From Arsenicicoccus piscis (GTDB lineage Bacteria > Actinomycetota > Actinomycetes > Actinomycetales > Dermatophilaceae), in contig NZ_JAKZHV010000004.1 in the NCBI RefSeq assembly GCF_022568835.1, forward strand, positions 1 to 64,000: 64,000 nt of DNA, read 5' to 3'. A program made the translations under genes and the position numbers. The notes under the pieces are model-generated. The model ran no database searches and was not told the DNA's origin. It worked only from the letters and a program-made list of their open reading frames with translations. Each line of letters starts with the position of its first letter. Position 1 is the stretch's first letter. Below, one piece after another: positions 36,018 through 46,144 of the stretch.

Positions 36018-37559
36018 ATGAACAAGTCGATCTACGTTGCCCTCAAGTGGGTGCTCATCGTGGTGGCGCTGGTCTTCGTCTTCTGGCTCGCGGCGCAGCT
36101 CGCGATGCAGGGCGCCTGGCTCGCCGTCACGCTCACGGCCTTCGTCGGGCTGTGCATCCTGCTCATCTACTCCACCAAGCGCGCCGTCCCGATGAAGTAC
36201 CTCTTCCCGGGCATCCTCGCGCTCCTCGGCCTGCAGATCTGGCCGATGCTGCTGACCATCTCCATCGCGTTCACCAACTACGGCAACGGCCACCTCGGCA
36301 CCCAGGAGGAGGCGCGCAACCAGATCGTCGCCAACTCCGTGCAGGAGGTGCCCGGCTCGCCGCGCTACAAGGCGTCGGTCGCCGTGAAGTCCGGTCAGCC
36401 CAAGGCGACCGGCCCGCTCAAGCTGCTGCTGACCTCGCCGGAGGGCAAGACCTACGTCGGTGACCCGAAGGAGGGCCTGAGCGAGCTGCCCGAGGGGGAC
36501 GTCACCAAGTCCACCATCGGCAAGATCACCGCGGCCAAGGGCTACGACGTGCTGAACGCGCGCGAGATCAACGCGCGCGGCAAGGACCTCGGCGAGCTGG
36601 CCGTGCCCACCGACGACGGGGGCGGCATCAAGATGGTGGGCCTGTCGGAGGCTTTCGTCGGCAAGGCGACGGTGACCTACGACGCGGCCAAGGACACGCT
36701 CTACTCGGAGGTGACGAAGAAGACCTACGCCCCGAAGAACGCGTTCTACACCGCGACCGACGGCAGCGGCGACACCTTCTCCCAGGGCTGGCGGGAGAAC
36801 GTCGGCCTGGCGAACTTCAAGACGATCTTCACCGACCCGACGTTCCGCAGCGGGTTCTTCAAGATCTTCGTCTGGAACGTCGTGTTCGCTCTCGGCACCG
36901 TGCTGCTGACGTTCATCCTCGGCATGCTGATCGCACTGCTGTTCAACCACCCTCGACTCAAGGGCAAGGGCATCTACCGGTCGCTGCTGATCCTGCCCTA
37001 CGCGATCCCGGCGTTCGTGACCGCGCTGCTGTGGAAGGGCATGTTCAACCAGGACTACGGGCTGATCAACCAGACGCTGCACCTCGGCACCGACTGGCTC
37101 GGCAACCCGTGGGCCGCCAAGGCCGCCGTGCTCATCACGAACCTGTGGCTCGGCTTCCCCTACATGTTCCTCGTGTGCACCGGTGCGCTGCAGTCGATCC
37201 CGGGCGACGTCCAGGAGGCCGCGCGCATCGACGGGGCGAACGCCATGCAGACGCTGCGCAAGATCACCATGCCGTTGCTGCTGGTCGCCGTCGGGCCGCT
37301 GCTCATCGCGTCCTACGGCTTCAACTTCAACAACTTCTCGCTGATCTACCTGCTGACCGAGGGCGGTCCGTTCACCGGTGGCAACGCCACGATCGGTGAC
37401 ACCGACCTGCTGATCACGCTGGCCTACCGGCTCGCCTTCTCGGGCGCGAACCCGAGCTACGGCCTCGCGTCGGCCGTCTCCATCGTCATCTTCGCCCTGG
37501 TCGCGATCATGAGCCTGCCCGGCTTCCGCGCCACCAAAGCCCTCGAGGAGATCAACTGA
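36018..37559 (+). CDS. malF: Maltose ABC transporter permease MalF
   Basis: 513 aa. Two N-terminal hydrophobic helices, then one more followed by an external soluble domain (about 95-265, typical of MalF P2), then about five helices with the coupling loop EAARIDGANAMQTLRKITMPLL. The start ATG 36018 follows GAAGGAC. It forms the channel with MalG and contacts MalE through P2. Its TGA overlaps the malG ATG by one base (TGATG). Confidence 0.93.
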   Translation: MNKSIYVALKWVLIVVALVFVFWLAAQLAMQGAWLAVTLTAFVGLCILLIYSTKRAVPMKYLFPGILALLGLQIWPMLLTISIAFTNYGNGHLGTQEEARNQIVANSVQEVPGSPRYKASVAVKSGQPKATGPLKLLLTSPEGKTYVGDPKEGLSELPEGDVTKSTIGKITAAKGYDVLNAREINARGKDLGELAVPTDDGGGIKMVGLSEAFVGKATVTYDAAKDTLYSEVTKKTYAPKNAFYTATDGSGDTFSQGWRENVGLANFKTIFTDPTFRSGFFKIFVWNVVFALGTVLLTFILGMLIALLFNHPRLKGKGIYRSLLILPYAIPAFVTALLWKGMFNQDYGLINQTLHLGTDWLGNPWAAKAAVLITNLWLGFPYMFLVCTGALQSIPGDVQEAARIDGANAMQTLRKITMPLLLVAVGPLLIASYGFNFNNFSLIYLLTEGGPFTGGNATIGDTDLLITLAYRLAFSGANPSYGLASAVSIVIFALVAIMSLPGFRATKALEEIN

Positions 37560-38491
37560 TGTCCATCCCTGGAACCGGCGCTCCCGCACCCGTCCCCGTC
37601 ACCCCGGACGCCCCGCAGCAGCTCACCGAGTCCCGAGCCGGCGGTGCCGGCGGCGGGAGCATGTGGTGGCGGCACGCGCTCGGGATCCTCGCCCTCGTCT
37701 GGGCGCTCTTCCCGATCATGTTCCTGCTGTCCGCGGCGCTCAACCCGTCCGGCCAGCTGAACTCCTCGTCGTTGTTCCCCACCGACTTCTCGATGGCGAA
37801 CTTCCAGTCCCTGAGCCAGGATCCGGGCCGGCCCTACTGGACCTGGTACAAGAACTCGCTGGTGATCTGCCTGTCTGGGGCGCTGCTGTCGATGTTCATC
37901 GCCTCGCTCGCGGCGTACGCGTTCTCCCGGCTCCGGTTCGCCGGGCGCCGGCCCGGACTGCTCGCCCTGCTGCTGCTGCAGCTGTTCCCGGCGGTGCTCG
38001 CGCTCGTCGCGATGTACATCACCTTCTCGCGCATCGGCGACGTGCTGCCGGCCTTCGGCCTCAACACCACGATGGGTCTGATCCTCGCCTACATGGGCGG
38101 CGCGATGGGGTCCAACGTGTGGCTGCTCAAGGGCTACTTCGACACCATCCCCAAGGAGATGGACGAGGCGGCGATCGTCGACGGGGCGAGCCACGCGCGG
38201 ATCTTCTTCACCATGACGCTGCGCCTGGTCGGTCCGATCCTCGTGACGGTGTTCATGCTCGGATTCGTCGGCCTGTTCAGCGAGTTCATGCTCGCGAGCG
38301 TGTTCCTCACCGACGTCGACCAGCAGACCCTGGGCGTCGGCCTGTGGGGTCTGTCGCGCGGCATCGACGCCAACCAGCGGTTTGGCTTCTTCGCCGCCGG
38401 GTCGCTGCTCTGCTCGCTGCCGGTGATGATCCTGTATCTCGCCTTCCAGAAGCAGCTCGTCGGCGGCCTCACCCAGGGCTCGGTCAAGTAG
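37559..38491 (+). CDS. malG: Maltose ABC transporter permease MalG
   Basis: 310 aa. A 40-residue Pro/Ala-rich cytoplasmic N-terminus precedes about six membrane helices and the coupling loop EMDEAAIVDGASHARIFFTMTL. The C-terminal GGLTQGSVK is typical of MalG. Coupled to malF through TGATG. No ATPase gene in this unit; MsiK is encoded divergently. Confidence 0.94.
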   Translation: MSIPGTGAPAPVPVTPDAPQQLTESRAGGAGGGSMWWRHALGILALVWALFPIMFLLSAALNPSGQLNSSSLFPTDFSMANFQSLSQDPGRPYWTWYKNSLVICLSGALLSMFIASLAAYAFSRLRFAGRRPGLLALLLLQLFPAVLALVAMYITFSRIGDVLPAFGLNTTMGLILAYMGGAMGSNVWLLKGYFDTIPKEMDEAAIVDGASHARIFFTMTLRLVGPILVTVFMLGFVGLFSEFMLASVFLTDVDQQTLGVGLWGLSRGIDANQRFGFFAAGSLLCSLPVMILYLAFQKQLVGGLTQGSVK

Positions 38492-38508
38492 CCCACCCGC
38501 CCACCCAC

Positions 38509-38544
38509 CGGGCCGGCGGGGAGCCTCGGCTCCCCGCCGGCCCG
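38509..38544 (+). terminator. Hairpin between malG and malR
   Basis: CGGGCCGGCGGGGAGC (from 38509) pairs with GCTCCCCGCCGGCCCG (to 38544) around a CTCG loop. It lies between malG and the malR start, so malR is either read through or has its own promoter. Confidence 0.7.
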
Positions 38545-38567
38545 GTCAAGAGAGGCGGTGAACCGCG

Positions 38568-39623
38568 ATGGGACCCGTGCGCAAGCCACGGCTGGCCGAC
38601 ATCGCCGAGCACGCAGGCGTGAGCGAGGCCACCGTCTCGCGCGTGCTCAACAACAAGCCGCTCGTCTCCGAGAGCACCCGCCGGGCCGTGCTGACCTCGC
38701 TGGACGTGCTCGGCTACGAACGGCCAACTCTGTTGCAGCGCAAGGCGGCCGGTCTGGTCGGACTGATCGTGCCCGAGCTCGACAACCCGATCTTCCCGGC
38801 GTTCGCGCAGGTCATCGAGACGGCGCTGAGCGTGCACGACTACACGACCGTGCTCTGCACCCAGACACCCGGCGGCGTCCACGAGGACGAGTACACCCAG
38901 ATGCTCGTGGACCGTGGCGTCTCCGGCATCGTCTACGTCAGCGGGCAGCACGCGGACACGACGATGGACCTCGCCCGCTACACCCGGCTGCGGGACCGCG
39001 GCCTGCCGATCGTCCTCGTCAACGGCTATCGCGAGGGCGTCGACGCGCCCTTCGTCAGCAACGACGACGCCGCCTCGATGGCGCTCTCGGTGGAGCACCT
39101 GGTGCGGCTCGGCCACACCCGGATCGGCCTCGCCGTCGGCCCGGCCAAGTACGTCCCCGTCGTTCGCAAGATCGGCGGGTTCCGCGCCTCGATGCGCGCC
39201 CAGCTCGGCGTGGGGGTCGCGGAGGTCGACGAGCTCGTCGAGACCACGGTCTTCAGCGTCGACGGCGGGGCGGCCGCGATGGCGCGGCTGCTCGCCCGCG
39301 GTGTCACCGCCGTCATCTGCGGGTCCGACCTGATGGCGCTCGGTGCGATCCGCGCGGCCCGGGCGAGCGGTCTGCGGGTGCCGGAGGACCTGTCGGTCAT
39401 CGGCTACGACGACTCCCCGCTCATCGCGTTCACCGACCCGCCCCTCACGACGGTGCGGCAGGCGGTGACGACGATGGGGGAGGCGGCGGTGCGCGCCCTG
39501 CTGGACGAGGTCGCGGGCCACCCGGAGCCGCGCGACGAGCTGACCTTCCGCCCCGAGCTGGTCGTGCGTCGGTCGACCAGCGTGGTGCCGACGTTCAGCG
39601 TCAGTGCCCGCCGCGCGCACTGA
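38568..39623 (+). CDS. malR: LacI-family maltose regulator MalR
   Basis: 351 aa. The helix-turn-helix RLADIAEHAGVSEATVSRVLN is at 8-28, a hinge helix near 50-60, then a periplasmic-binding-protein-like effector domain with VGLIVPELDNPIFPAF and VIGYDDSPLIAFTDPPLTTV. It should repress the mal genes through the palindrome at 34485. Start ATG 38568 after GAGAGGCGG. Its last 23 bp overlap the end of the convergent otsA-otsB gene. Confidence 0.92.
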   Translation: MGPVRKPRLADIAEHAGVSEATVSRVLNNKPLVSESTRRAVLTSLDVLGYERPTLLQRKAAGLVGLIVPELDNPIFPAFAQVIETALSVHDYTTVLCTQTPGGVHEDEYTQMLVDRGVSGIVYVSGQHADTTMDLARYTRLRDRGLPIVLVNGYREGVDAPFVSNDDAASMALSVEHLVRLGHTRIGLAVGPAKYVPVVRKIGGFRASMRAQLGVGVAEVDELVETTVFSVDGGAAAMARLLARGVTAVICGSDLMALGAIRAARASGLRVPEDLSVIGYDDSPLIAFTDPPLTTVRQAVTTMGEAAVRALLDEVAGHPEPRDELTFRPELVVRRSTSVVPTFSVSARRAH

Positions 39624-41901
39624 GCAGCTGCTCGAGCACCTCCAGCACCTCGGTGGCGTCGGTCACGCGGAAGCGCGCGGCTGTGGGGCCCGGTCCCACC
39701 TTGATGGTCAGGTCGTGCGGCCCGAGCCGCTCGAACGCCTGCTCGTCGGTCACGTCGTCACCGAGGTAGACCGTGGCCTGCGACCCGCGGGCCGCCGCCA
39801 GCTCCAGCAGCGCGGTGCCCTTGTTGGCGTCGACGACGGACATCTCGACGACGTCCTTGCCGCGCAGGACCTTCGCGGGGCGCTGCTCCGCACCCACCAC
39901 CAGCGCCTCGGCCGTGGCCTCCTCGGCGACGGTCGGGTCGAGCCCGCGGGTGTGCAGCACCACCCCGGCCGGCTTGTGCTCGATGCGCACGCCGGGGTGG
40001 CGCGCCAGCACCTCGCTCAGCTCGGCGTCGAGGACGGCCAGCTGGTCGGCCTGCTCCGGCGTGAGCGCCTGGGTGCTGGTGTCGTCGGTGGTCGACTGGG
40101 CGCCGTGGCTGCCCACGGCCGCGATCCGCTCGTGCCCGTCGAGCCCGGTGAGCGCCAGCAGGGTCTCCAGGTCGCGCCCCGACACGACGGCGCAGGTCGT
40201 CCCCGGCAGCTGCGAGAGGGCGTCGAGGGCCTCGAGCGTGCCCGGGATCGCCCGGCTCGTCGACGGGTCGTCCACGAGCGGGGCCAGCACGCCGTCGAAG
40301 TCCGAGGCGACCAGCAGCCGGTCCAGCCCCGCGACCGCGGCGATGGCCGCCCGCAGCCCGGGGTCGAGGTCTACGGGGTCGAGGTCTTGGGGGTCGACGT
40401 CTGTGGGGCCGAGGTCTGTCGGGTCAGTGGGGTTCATGGCTGGGGTGGTGGCTGGGTCGGTCATGGTGGTGCCCCTTCCGGGGTGCTGGGCGGGCGGGAG
40501 CGCCTCGAGCGCGGAGAGGAAGTCGTCGGCCCAGGTCTGGACGTCGTGGCGGCGGACGGCGCTGCGCATGCGGCGCATCCGGCGGCGCTGCTCGTCGGGG
40601 CCGGCGTGGATGGCGTCGAGCAAGGTCTGCTTGAGGCCCTCGACGTCGTGCGGGTTGCACATGAACGCCTCCCTGAGCTCCTCTGCCGCGCCGGTGAACT
40701 CGCTGAGGACCAGGGCTCCCTGGTCGTCGTAGCGGCAGGCGACGTACTCCTTGGCGACGAGGTTCATGCCGTCGCGCAGCGGGGTGACGACCATGACGTC
40801 GGCGGCGAGGAACAGCGCGGCCATCTCCTCTCGCCCGTAGGAGCGGTGGAGGTACTCCATGGCGGGGGAGCCGATGGTGGAGTACTCGCCGTTGATGCGA
40901 CCCACGGTGCCCTCGACCTGCTCCTTGAGCTCGATGTAGGCGTCGATCCGCTCCCGGCTCGGGGTCGCGATCTGGATGAACGTGGTCTCGCTGCCGTCGA
41001 GCGCCCCGTCAGCCAGCAGCTCCTGGTAGGCCTTGAGCCGGTGCCGGATGCCCTTGGTGTAGTCGAGCCGGTCGATGCCGAGCAGCAGGTGCTTGGGGTC
41101 ACCGAGGGAGGCCCGGATCTCCTTGGCGCGCTCGCGGACCTCGGGCGTGCGGGCGAGGCGGTCCATCGCCTTGAAGTCCGTGGAGATCGGCACGCCGGCG
41201 GCCCGCACGAGACGGGCGTCCGGCCCGCTGTCCGCGGTGACGGTGTCGCCGCGCACCGTCATGCCGAGCAGCTGGCGGCAGGCCCGGCGGAAGTTGCCCG
41301 CGTCGGTGCGCCGCTGGAAGCCGAGGAAGTCGGCCCCGAGGAGGCCCTCGAGGATGGCGGCGCGCCAGGGCAGCTGGGCGAACAGCTCGACCGGCGGGAA
41401 CGGGATGTGGTTGAACCAGCCGATCCGCACGTCGGGGCGCAGCTGGCGCAGGAATGCGGGCACGAGCTGGAGCTGGTAGTCGTGCACCCACACGGTGGCC
41501 CCGTCGGCGGCCACCTCGGCGAGGACCTGGGCGAACCGCTCGTTGACCTCGCGGTAGGCGTGCCACCACTCGCGGTGGAACTGCGCCGGCACGATCACGT
41601 CGTGGTAGATCGGCCACAGGGTGTCGTTGCTGAAGCCCTCGTAGTAGCCCTCGATCTCCTCGGCGGACAGGGCGATCGGGTGCAGCCGCATCCCGGCCTC
41701 GTCGAACGGCTCGGGCGCCTCGCCGGGCTCGCCGGCCCAGCCCACCCAGACGCCGTCGCGGCCCGCCATGACCGACTCCATGGCGGTCACGAGCCCACCG
41801 GGGCTGCGGTGCCAGCCGACCGACCCGTCCGGGGCGACCACCCGGTCTACGGGAAGGCGGTTGGCGGCGATCACGAGCTCGAAGCGGTCGTCGACCGGCA
41901 T
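39601..41901 (-). CDS. otsA: Fused trehalose-6-phosphate synthase and phosphatase (OtsA-OtsB)
   Basis: 766 aa. Residues 1-475 are OtsA (GT20): ANRLPV, WVHDYQLQLVPAFLR, GIDRLDYTKGI and PLRDGMNLVAKEYVA. Residues about 515-766 are OtsB, with HAD motif DFDGVLAPLVDD and YLGDDVTDEQAFE. Between them lies an Asp/Pro/Thr-rich linker. Both steps, UDP-glucose plus glucose-6-phosphate to trehalose-6-phosphate to trehalose, would be on one chain. The ATG at 41901 follows AGGAGG. A good internal ribosome site and ATG (40464) could also give OtsB alone. Actinobacteria usually encode the two separately. Confidence 0.92.
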   Translation of the reverse strand: MPVDDRFELVIAANRLPVDRVVAPDGSVGWHRSPGGLVTAMESVMAGRDGVWVGWAGEPGEAPEPFDEAGMRLHPIALSAEEIEGYYEGFSNDTLWPIYHDVIVPAQFHREWWHAYREVNERFAQVLAEVAADGATVWVHDYQLQLVPAFLRQLRPDVRIGWFNHIPFPPVELFAQLPWRAAILEGLLGADFLGFQRRTDAGNFRRACRQLLGMTVRGDTVTADSGPDARLVRAAGVPISTDFKAMDRLARTPEVRERAKEIRASLGDPKHLLLGIDRLDYTKGIRHRLKAYQELLADGALDGSETTFIQIATPSRERIDAYIELKEQVEGTVGRINGEYSTIGSPAMEYLHRSYGREEMAALFLAADVMVVTPLRDGMNLVAKEYVACRYDDQGALVLSEFTGAAEELREAFMCNPHDVEGLKQTLLDAIHAGPDEQRRRMRRMRSAVRRHDVQTWADDFLSALEALPPAQHPGRGTTMTDPATTPAMNPTDPTDLGPTDVDPQDLDPVDLDPGLRAAIAAVAGLDRLLVASDFDGVLAPLVDDPSTSRAIPGTLEALDALSQLPGTTCAVVSGRDLETLLALTGLDGHERIAAVGSHGAQSTTDDTSTQALTPEQADQLAVLDAELSEVLARHPGVRIEHKPAGVVLHTRGLDPTVAEEATAEALVVGAEQRPAKVLRGKDVVEMSVVDANKGTALLELAAARGSQATVYLGDDVTDEQAFERLGPHDLTIKVGPGPTAARFRVTDATEVLEVLEQLLSARGGH
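40464..40479 (-). promoter_or_regulatory. Internal ribosome site and ATG for separate OtsB
   Basis: On the minus strand GGAAGGGG (40472-40479) is followed by 7 nt and ATG at 40464, in frame with the fused gene at the linker start (MTDPATTPAM). Confidence 0.5.
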
Positions 41902-42013
41902 GGGAGACAAGCCTCCTAGGTAGAGCGGTGGTCCCACTATAGGAGTCGACCCGGCAGCCCTCCGAGACGGGACGGCAGCGGGCGGAGGTCTGGCGCGCTG
42001 CGTCACTTGGGCC

Positions 42014-42019
42014 TACTGT
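42014..42019 (+). promoter_or_regulatory. Leaderless -10 of the CBS-pair gene
   Basis: TACTGT followed by 6 nt and ATG 42026. Confidence 0.5.
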
Positions 42020-42025
42020 GCGCCC

Positions 42026-42454
42026 ATGCGTATCTCCGATGTGGTGAAGAACAAGGGCAGCCAGGTCGTGACCATGCGTCCTGACGCCACCGTGCGCGAC
42101 CTGCTCGCCCTGCTGGCGCAGCACAACATCGGCGCGGTGGTGATCAGCGAGGACGGCTCGGGCGTCGACGGCATCGTCAGCGAGCGCGACATCGTGCGGC
42201 ACCTGGCCGCCGACGGCCCCGACGTGCTGGACGGCGGGGTGAGCAAGATCATGACCTCGGACGTGCACACCTGCTCGGCCGAGGACGACATCGAGTCGCT
42301 CGCCACCGAGATGACCCAGCGCCGGGTGCGGCACGTGCCGGTCGTCGCCGACGGTCAGCTCCAGGCGATCGTCACGATCGGTGACGTCGTGAAGCACCGG
42401 CTCGCCCAGCTGCAGGACGAGAAGGACCAGCTCACGGCCTACATCCAGCAGTAG
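42026..42454 (+). CDS. CBS-domain-pair protein
   Basis: 142 aa made of two CBS motifs (about 1-65 and 70-130): GAVVISEDGSGVDGIVSERDIVRHL and VRHVPVVADGQLQAIVTIGDVV. Such stand-alone proteins bind adenine nucleotides; mycobacterial Hrp1 is one example. Partner unknown. The C-terminal helix LAQLQDEKDQLTAYIQQ may dimerise. Leaderless-type promoter. It is divergent from otsA-otsB. Confidence 0.88.
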   Translation: MRISDVVKNKGSQVVTMRPDATVRDLLALLAQHNIGAVVISEDGSGVDGIVSERDIVRHLAADGPDVLDGGVSKIMTSDVHTCSAEDDIESLATEMTQRRVRHVPVVADGQLQAIVTIGDVVKHRLAQLQDEKDQLTAYIQQ

Positions 42455-42518
42455 CCCGTCCCGGGCCGGCCGGCCGTGGCTCACGGCCGATGTCCAGCCA
42501 CAGCCCAGGCGCAGCGCC

Positions 42519-42524
42519 TACCCT
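42519..42524 (+). promoter_or_regulatory. Leaderless -10 of the kinase gene
   Basis: TACCCT followed by 6 nt and ATG 42531. Confidence 0.5.
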
Positions 42525-42530
42525 CGTGCC

Positions 42531-44270
42531 ATGACTTCGGTGCCAGAGGGGGGCGGCCCCGCGTCCGCGAACGCGCGCCTGGGCTCCTACCGCCTGGTCA
42601 GCACGCTCGGTGAGGGCGGCATGGGCGTCGTGCACCTGGGGCTGGACCACAGCGGCCGGGCGGTCGCCATTAAGGTGCTGCGCCCGCACGTCGCCTACGA
42701 CGCCGAGTCCCGCCGCCGGCTCGCGCGCGAGGTCGCGACCCTGGAGCGGGTCAAGCACCGCCTGGTCGCCGCCGTGCTGGATGCCGACCCGGACGGGCCA
42801 CGGCCCTACGTGGTGACGCAGTACGTCCCCGGACCCTCGCTCGAGGAGGTCATCACCTCGCGCGGCCCGATGCCTCCGGCCGACCTGGTCCGGCTCGGCC
42901 GCGGGCTCGTCGAGGCGCTGGAGGCGATCCACGCCGCCGGCGTCGTCCACCGGGACCTCAAGCCCGGCAACGTGCTGATGCTCGACGACGAGCCGGTGGT
43001 CATCGACTTCGGCATCGCGCACGTGGCCGACGACGTCCGACTCACCTCAACCGGCCTGGTCATGGGCACGCCCGGCTACCTGTCGCCCGAGGTCGTCGAG
43101 GGTGGCGCCGTCACCGAGGCCACCGACTGGTGGGGCTGGGCCGCCACCTTGGCGTTCGCCGCGTCCGGCCAGCCGCCGTTCGGTCGTGGCCCGATGAACA
43201 TCGTCCTCGACCGGGTCCGCCACGGACGGCACGACCTCGGGGGCGTCGACCCGCGGCTGCGCCCGCTCCTCGCGGCCGCCTTGTCGCCCGTGGCGACCGA
43301 CCGCCCCGCCGCGCGCGAGGTCCTCGGTGCGCTCGAGGTCTACTCCCGAGGCGGGGAGGCGACCGTCCCCACGCCCATCCAGGGTGCTGCTGGCGCCGGT
43401 TCGGCCGCGCCCACCGTGGCCGCCCCGATCGGCGCCACCCGCCGGCTCACGGCGGTCCCGCCGCTCGGGGAGCGCGTCTCCGCTCCCCGTCCCGTCCCGA
43501 CCGGTCCCTCGCAGAGCGCCCCGCAGGCCCCGATCAGCTCCTACCCCCGCACTGGCCCTGAGGCGCCCGCCCCAGCGCCTGGGGCACCCGCCGCAACCCC
43601 TGGGGCAGCCGCCCCGGCGGGTTCTACGGGATGGACGACGGGTGTGGGGGCGGGCGACCCGCGCATCGGACGGCCCACGCGCACGAGCAGCCTGGCGGCG
43701 CTGATGATCGCGATCCTCGGACTGGCGGCGACCTGGCCGATGATCGCCCTCATGGTCGCCGTCAGCTGGGCGCTGCTGGCGCGGACCGTGGACCGCAGCG
43801 TGACCGCGCTGGTGCTGCGGCGGCACGCCTACGGCGCCAAGCGCGGGTCGGACGTGGCGCTCGCCGTCCTGGCCAGCCCGGCGCACGTCATCGCCGCCGC
43901 CCTGAGCACGGTGCTCGGCGTCATCGGCAGCGGGCTGATCGGCGTCGCGGCCGCCTATGTCACGTCCTGGGTGCTGCCGCTCGTCCTCGGCCGCCCGGTC
44001 AGCGTCGCGAGCGCGCTGCCGCTGCTTGCCGGGATGGCTGTCGCGATCGTGTTCTCCTGGTGGGGGCCTGGCGGGGTGCCCCTGCGCCGCGGCTCGCGCA
44101 GCATCATGCGCGGCATCGCGCCCGACGGCACGCCCGGTGACATCGTCACCAGCGCTCTTGCCGTCCTCGGCATCGGGCTGCTGGTCTGGTCGCTGCTCAG
44201 TCACGGCGTGCCGTCCTGGCTGCCGCTCACCGATGCCCCTCTCGGCGACGCCCTGAGCTGGAACTGGTAG
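42531..44270 (+). CDS. Membrane-anchored Ser/Thr protein kinase
   Basis: 579 aa. The Hanks-type kinase domain spans about 20-270: glycine loop LGEGGMGVVH, ATP lysine K48, HRDLKPGN with catalytic D142, DFG at 159-161 and MGTPGYLSPE. A Pro/Ala-rich linker (about 275-385) leads to four or five membrane helices (about 385-560), unlike PknB-type kinases with one helix and an external PASTA sensor. Only short loops appear outside, so the sensed signal is unclear. Start ATG 42531 is 6 nt after TACCCT. Confidence 0.9.
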   Translation: MTSVPEGGGPASANARLGSYRLVSTLGEGGMGVVHLGLDHSGRAVAIKVLRPHVAYDAESRRRLAREVATLERVKHRLVAAVLDADPDGPRPYVVTQYVPGPSLEEVITSRGPMPPADLVRLGRGLVEALEAIHAAGVVHRDLKPGNVLMLDDEPVVIDFGIAHVADDVRLTSTGLVMGTPGYLSPEVVEGGAVTEATDWWGWAATLAFAASGQPPFGRGPMNIVLDRVRHGRHDLGGVDPRLRPLLAAALSPVATDRPAAREVLGALEVYSRGGEATVPTPIQGAAGAGSAAPTVAAPIGATRRLTAVPPLGERVSAPRPVPTGPSQSAPQAPISSYPRTGPEAPAPAPGAPAATPGAAAPAGSTGWTTGVGAGDPRIGRPTRTSSLAALMIAILGLAATWPMIALMVAVSWALLARTVDRSVTALVLRRHAYGAKRGSDVALAVLASPAHVIAAALSTVLGVIGSGLIGVAAAYVTSWVLPLVLGRPVSVASALPLLAGMAVAIVFSWWGPGGVPLRRGSRSIMRGIAPDGTPGDIVTSALAVLGIGLLVWSLLSHGVPSWLPLTDAPLGDALSWNW

Positions 44271-45553
<1,283 letters not shown>

Positions 45554-45579
45554 GCAAGCCGCACCCCGTAGTGCCCCCA

Positions 45580-45618
45580 CCGGTGGCCCCGTCGACCTCG
45601 CGTCGTCGGGGCCACCGG
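45580..45618 (+). terminator. Terminator after rpf
   Basis: A 12-bp perfect stem, CCGGTGGCCCCG (45580-45591) with CGGGGCCACCGG (45607-45618), 27 bp after the stop. Confidence 0.8.
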
Positions 45619-45676
45619 CGCGTTGTCGGTAGGATTCAAGCGCGGTCCGCCCCCTTGGCTGGGGTCGGCCCAGCCC

Positions 45677-45749
45677 GCTGGCGTGGCGCAATTGGTAGCG
45701 CACCTGTCTTGTAAACAGGCGGTTGTCGGTTCGAGTCCGACCGTCAGCT
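45677..45749 (+). tRNA. tRNA-Thr (anticodon TGT)
   Basis: A full cloverleaf: acceptor GCTGGCG with CGTCAGC (one G-U), D-arm GCGC...GCGC, anticodon arm CCTGT-CTTGTAA-ACAGG with anticodon TGT, and T-arm GTCGG-TTCGAGT-CCGAC. The discriminator is T and CCA is not encoded. Confidence 0.97.
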
Positions 45750-45907
45750 CTGTTCGTCTTGTGGCTGTGGCCTGCTGCTTCTTGCGGGCTTAGCGGTGGA
45801 GGAAGAGCTGGTCGGGGCGGTTTTCTGACCGGTTGTGAGTCATCGCGTGAGTCGTTTGGATCGAGCACAGACGAGCAGCGACAGGCGAGAATCGACACAC
45901 GAGAAGC

Positions 45908-45949
45908 AAGGCCGCGGCCGCGCCCCTGGTGGGGTGCGGCCGCGGCCTT
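45908..45949 (+). terminator. Strong hairpin downstream of tRNA-Thr
   Basis: AAGGCCGCGGCCGC and its complement pair over about 19 bp, with one mismatch, around a TGGT loop, about 160 bp after the tRNA. The remaining sequence in 45750-46144 shows no gene. Confidence 0.7.
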
Positions 45950-46144
45950 CTGCTGCCCGGTGAGGCCATCGGCCTGGGTGGAAGTGATGGCTGGGTGGGG
46001 CCGTGGGGGTCGGGGGGCCGCGTGAGGGGGTCTGTCAGTGGGTGGTGCTTGAGTGTGGGCCAGGTCCTTTGAAGGTGGTCCGTCCTCGCGGCGCACGTGT
46101 TCGAGCGGCCTGATCAGAGCAGATCAGGAAGGTGGATCGCGGAC

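Noticed and set aside
42531..44270. PASTA-type PknB kinase
   Set aside because: The C-terminal part has several membrane helices and no PASTA repeats.
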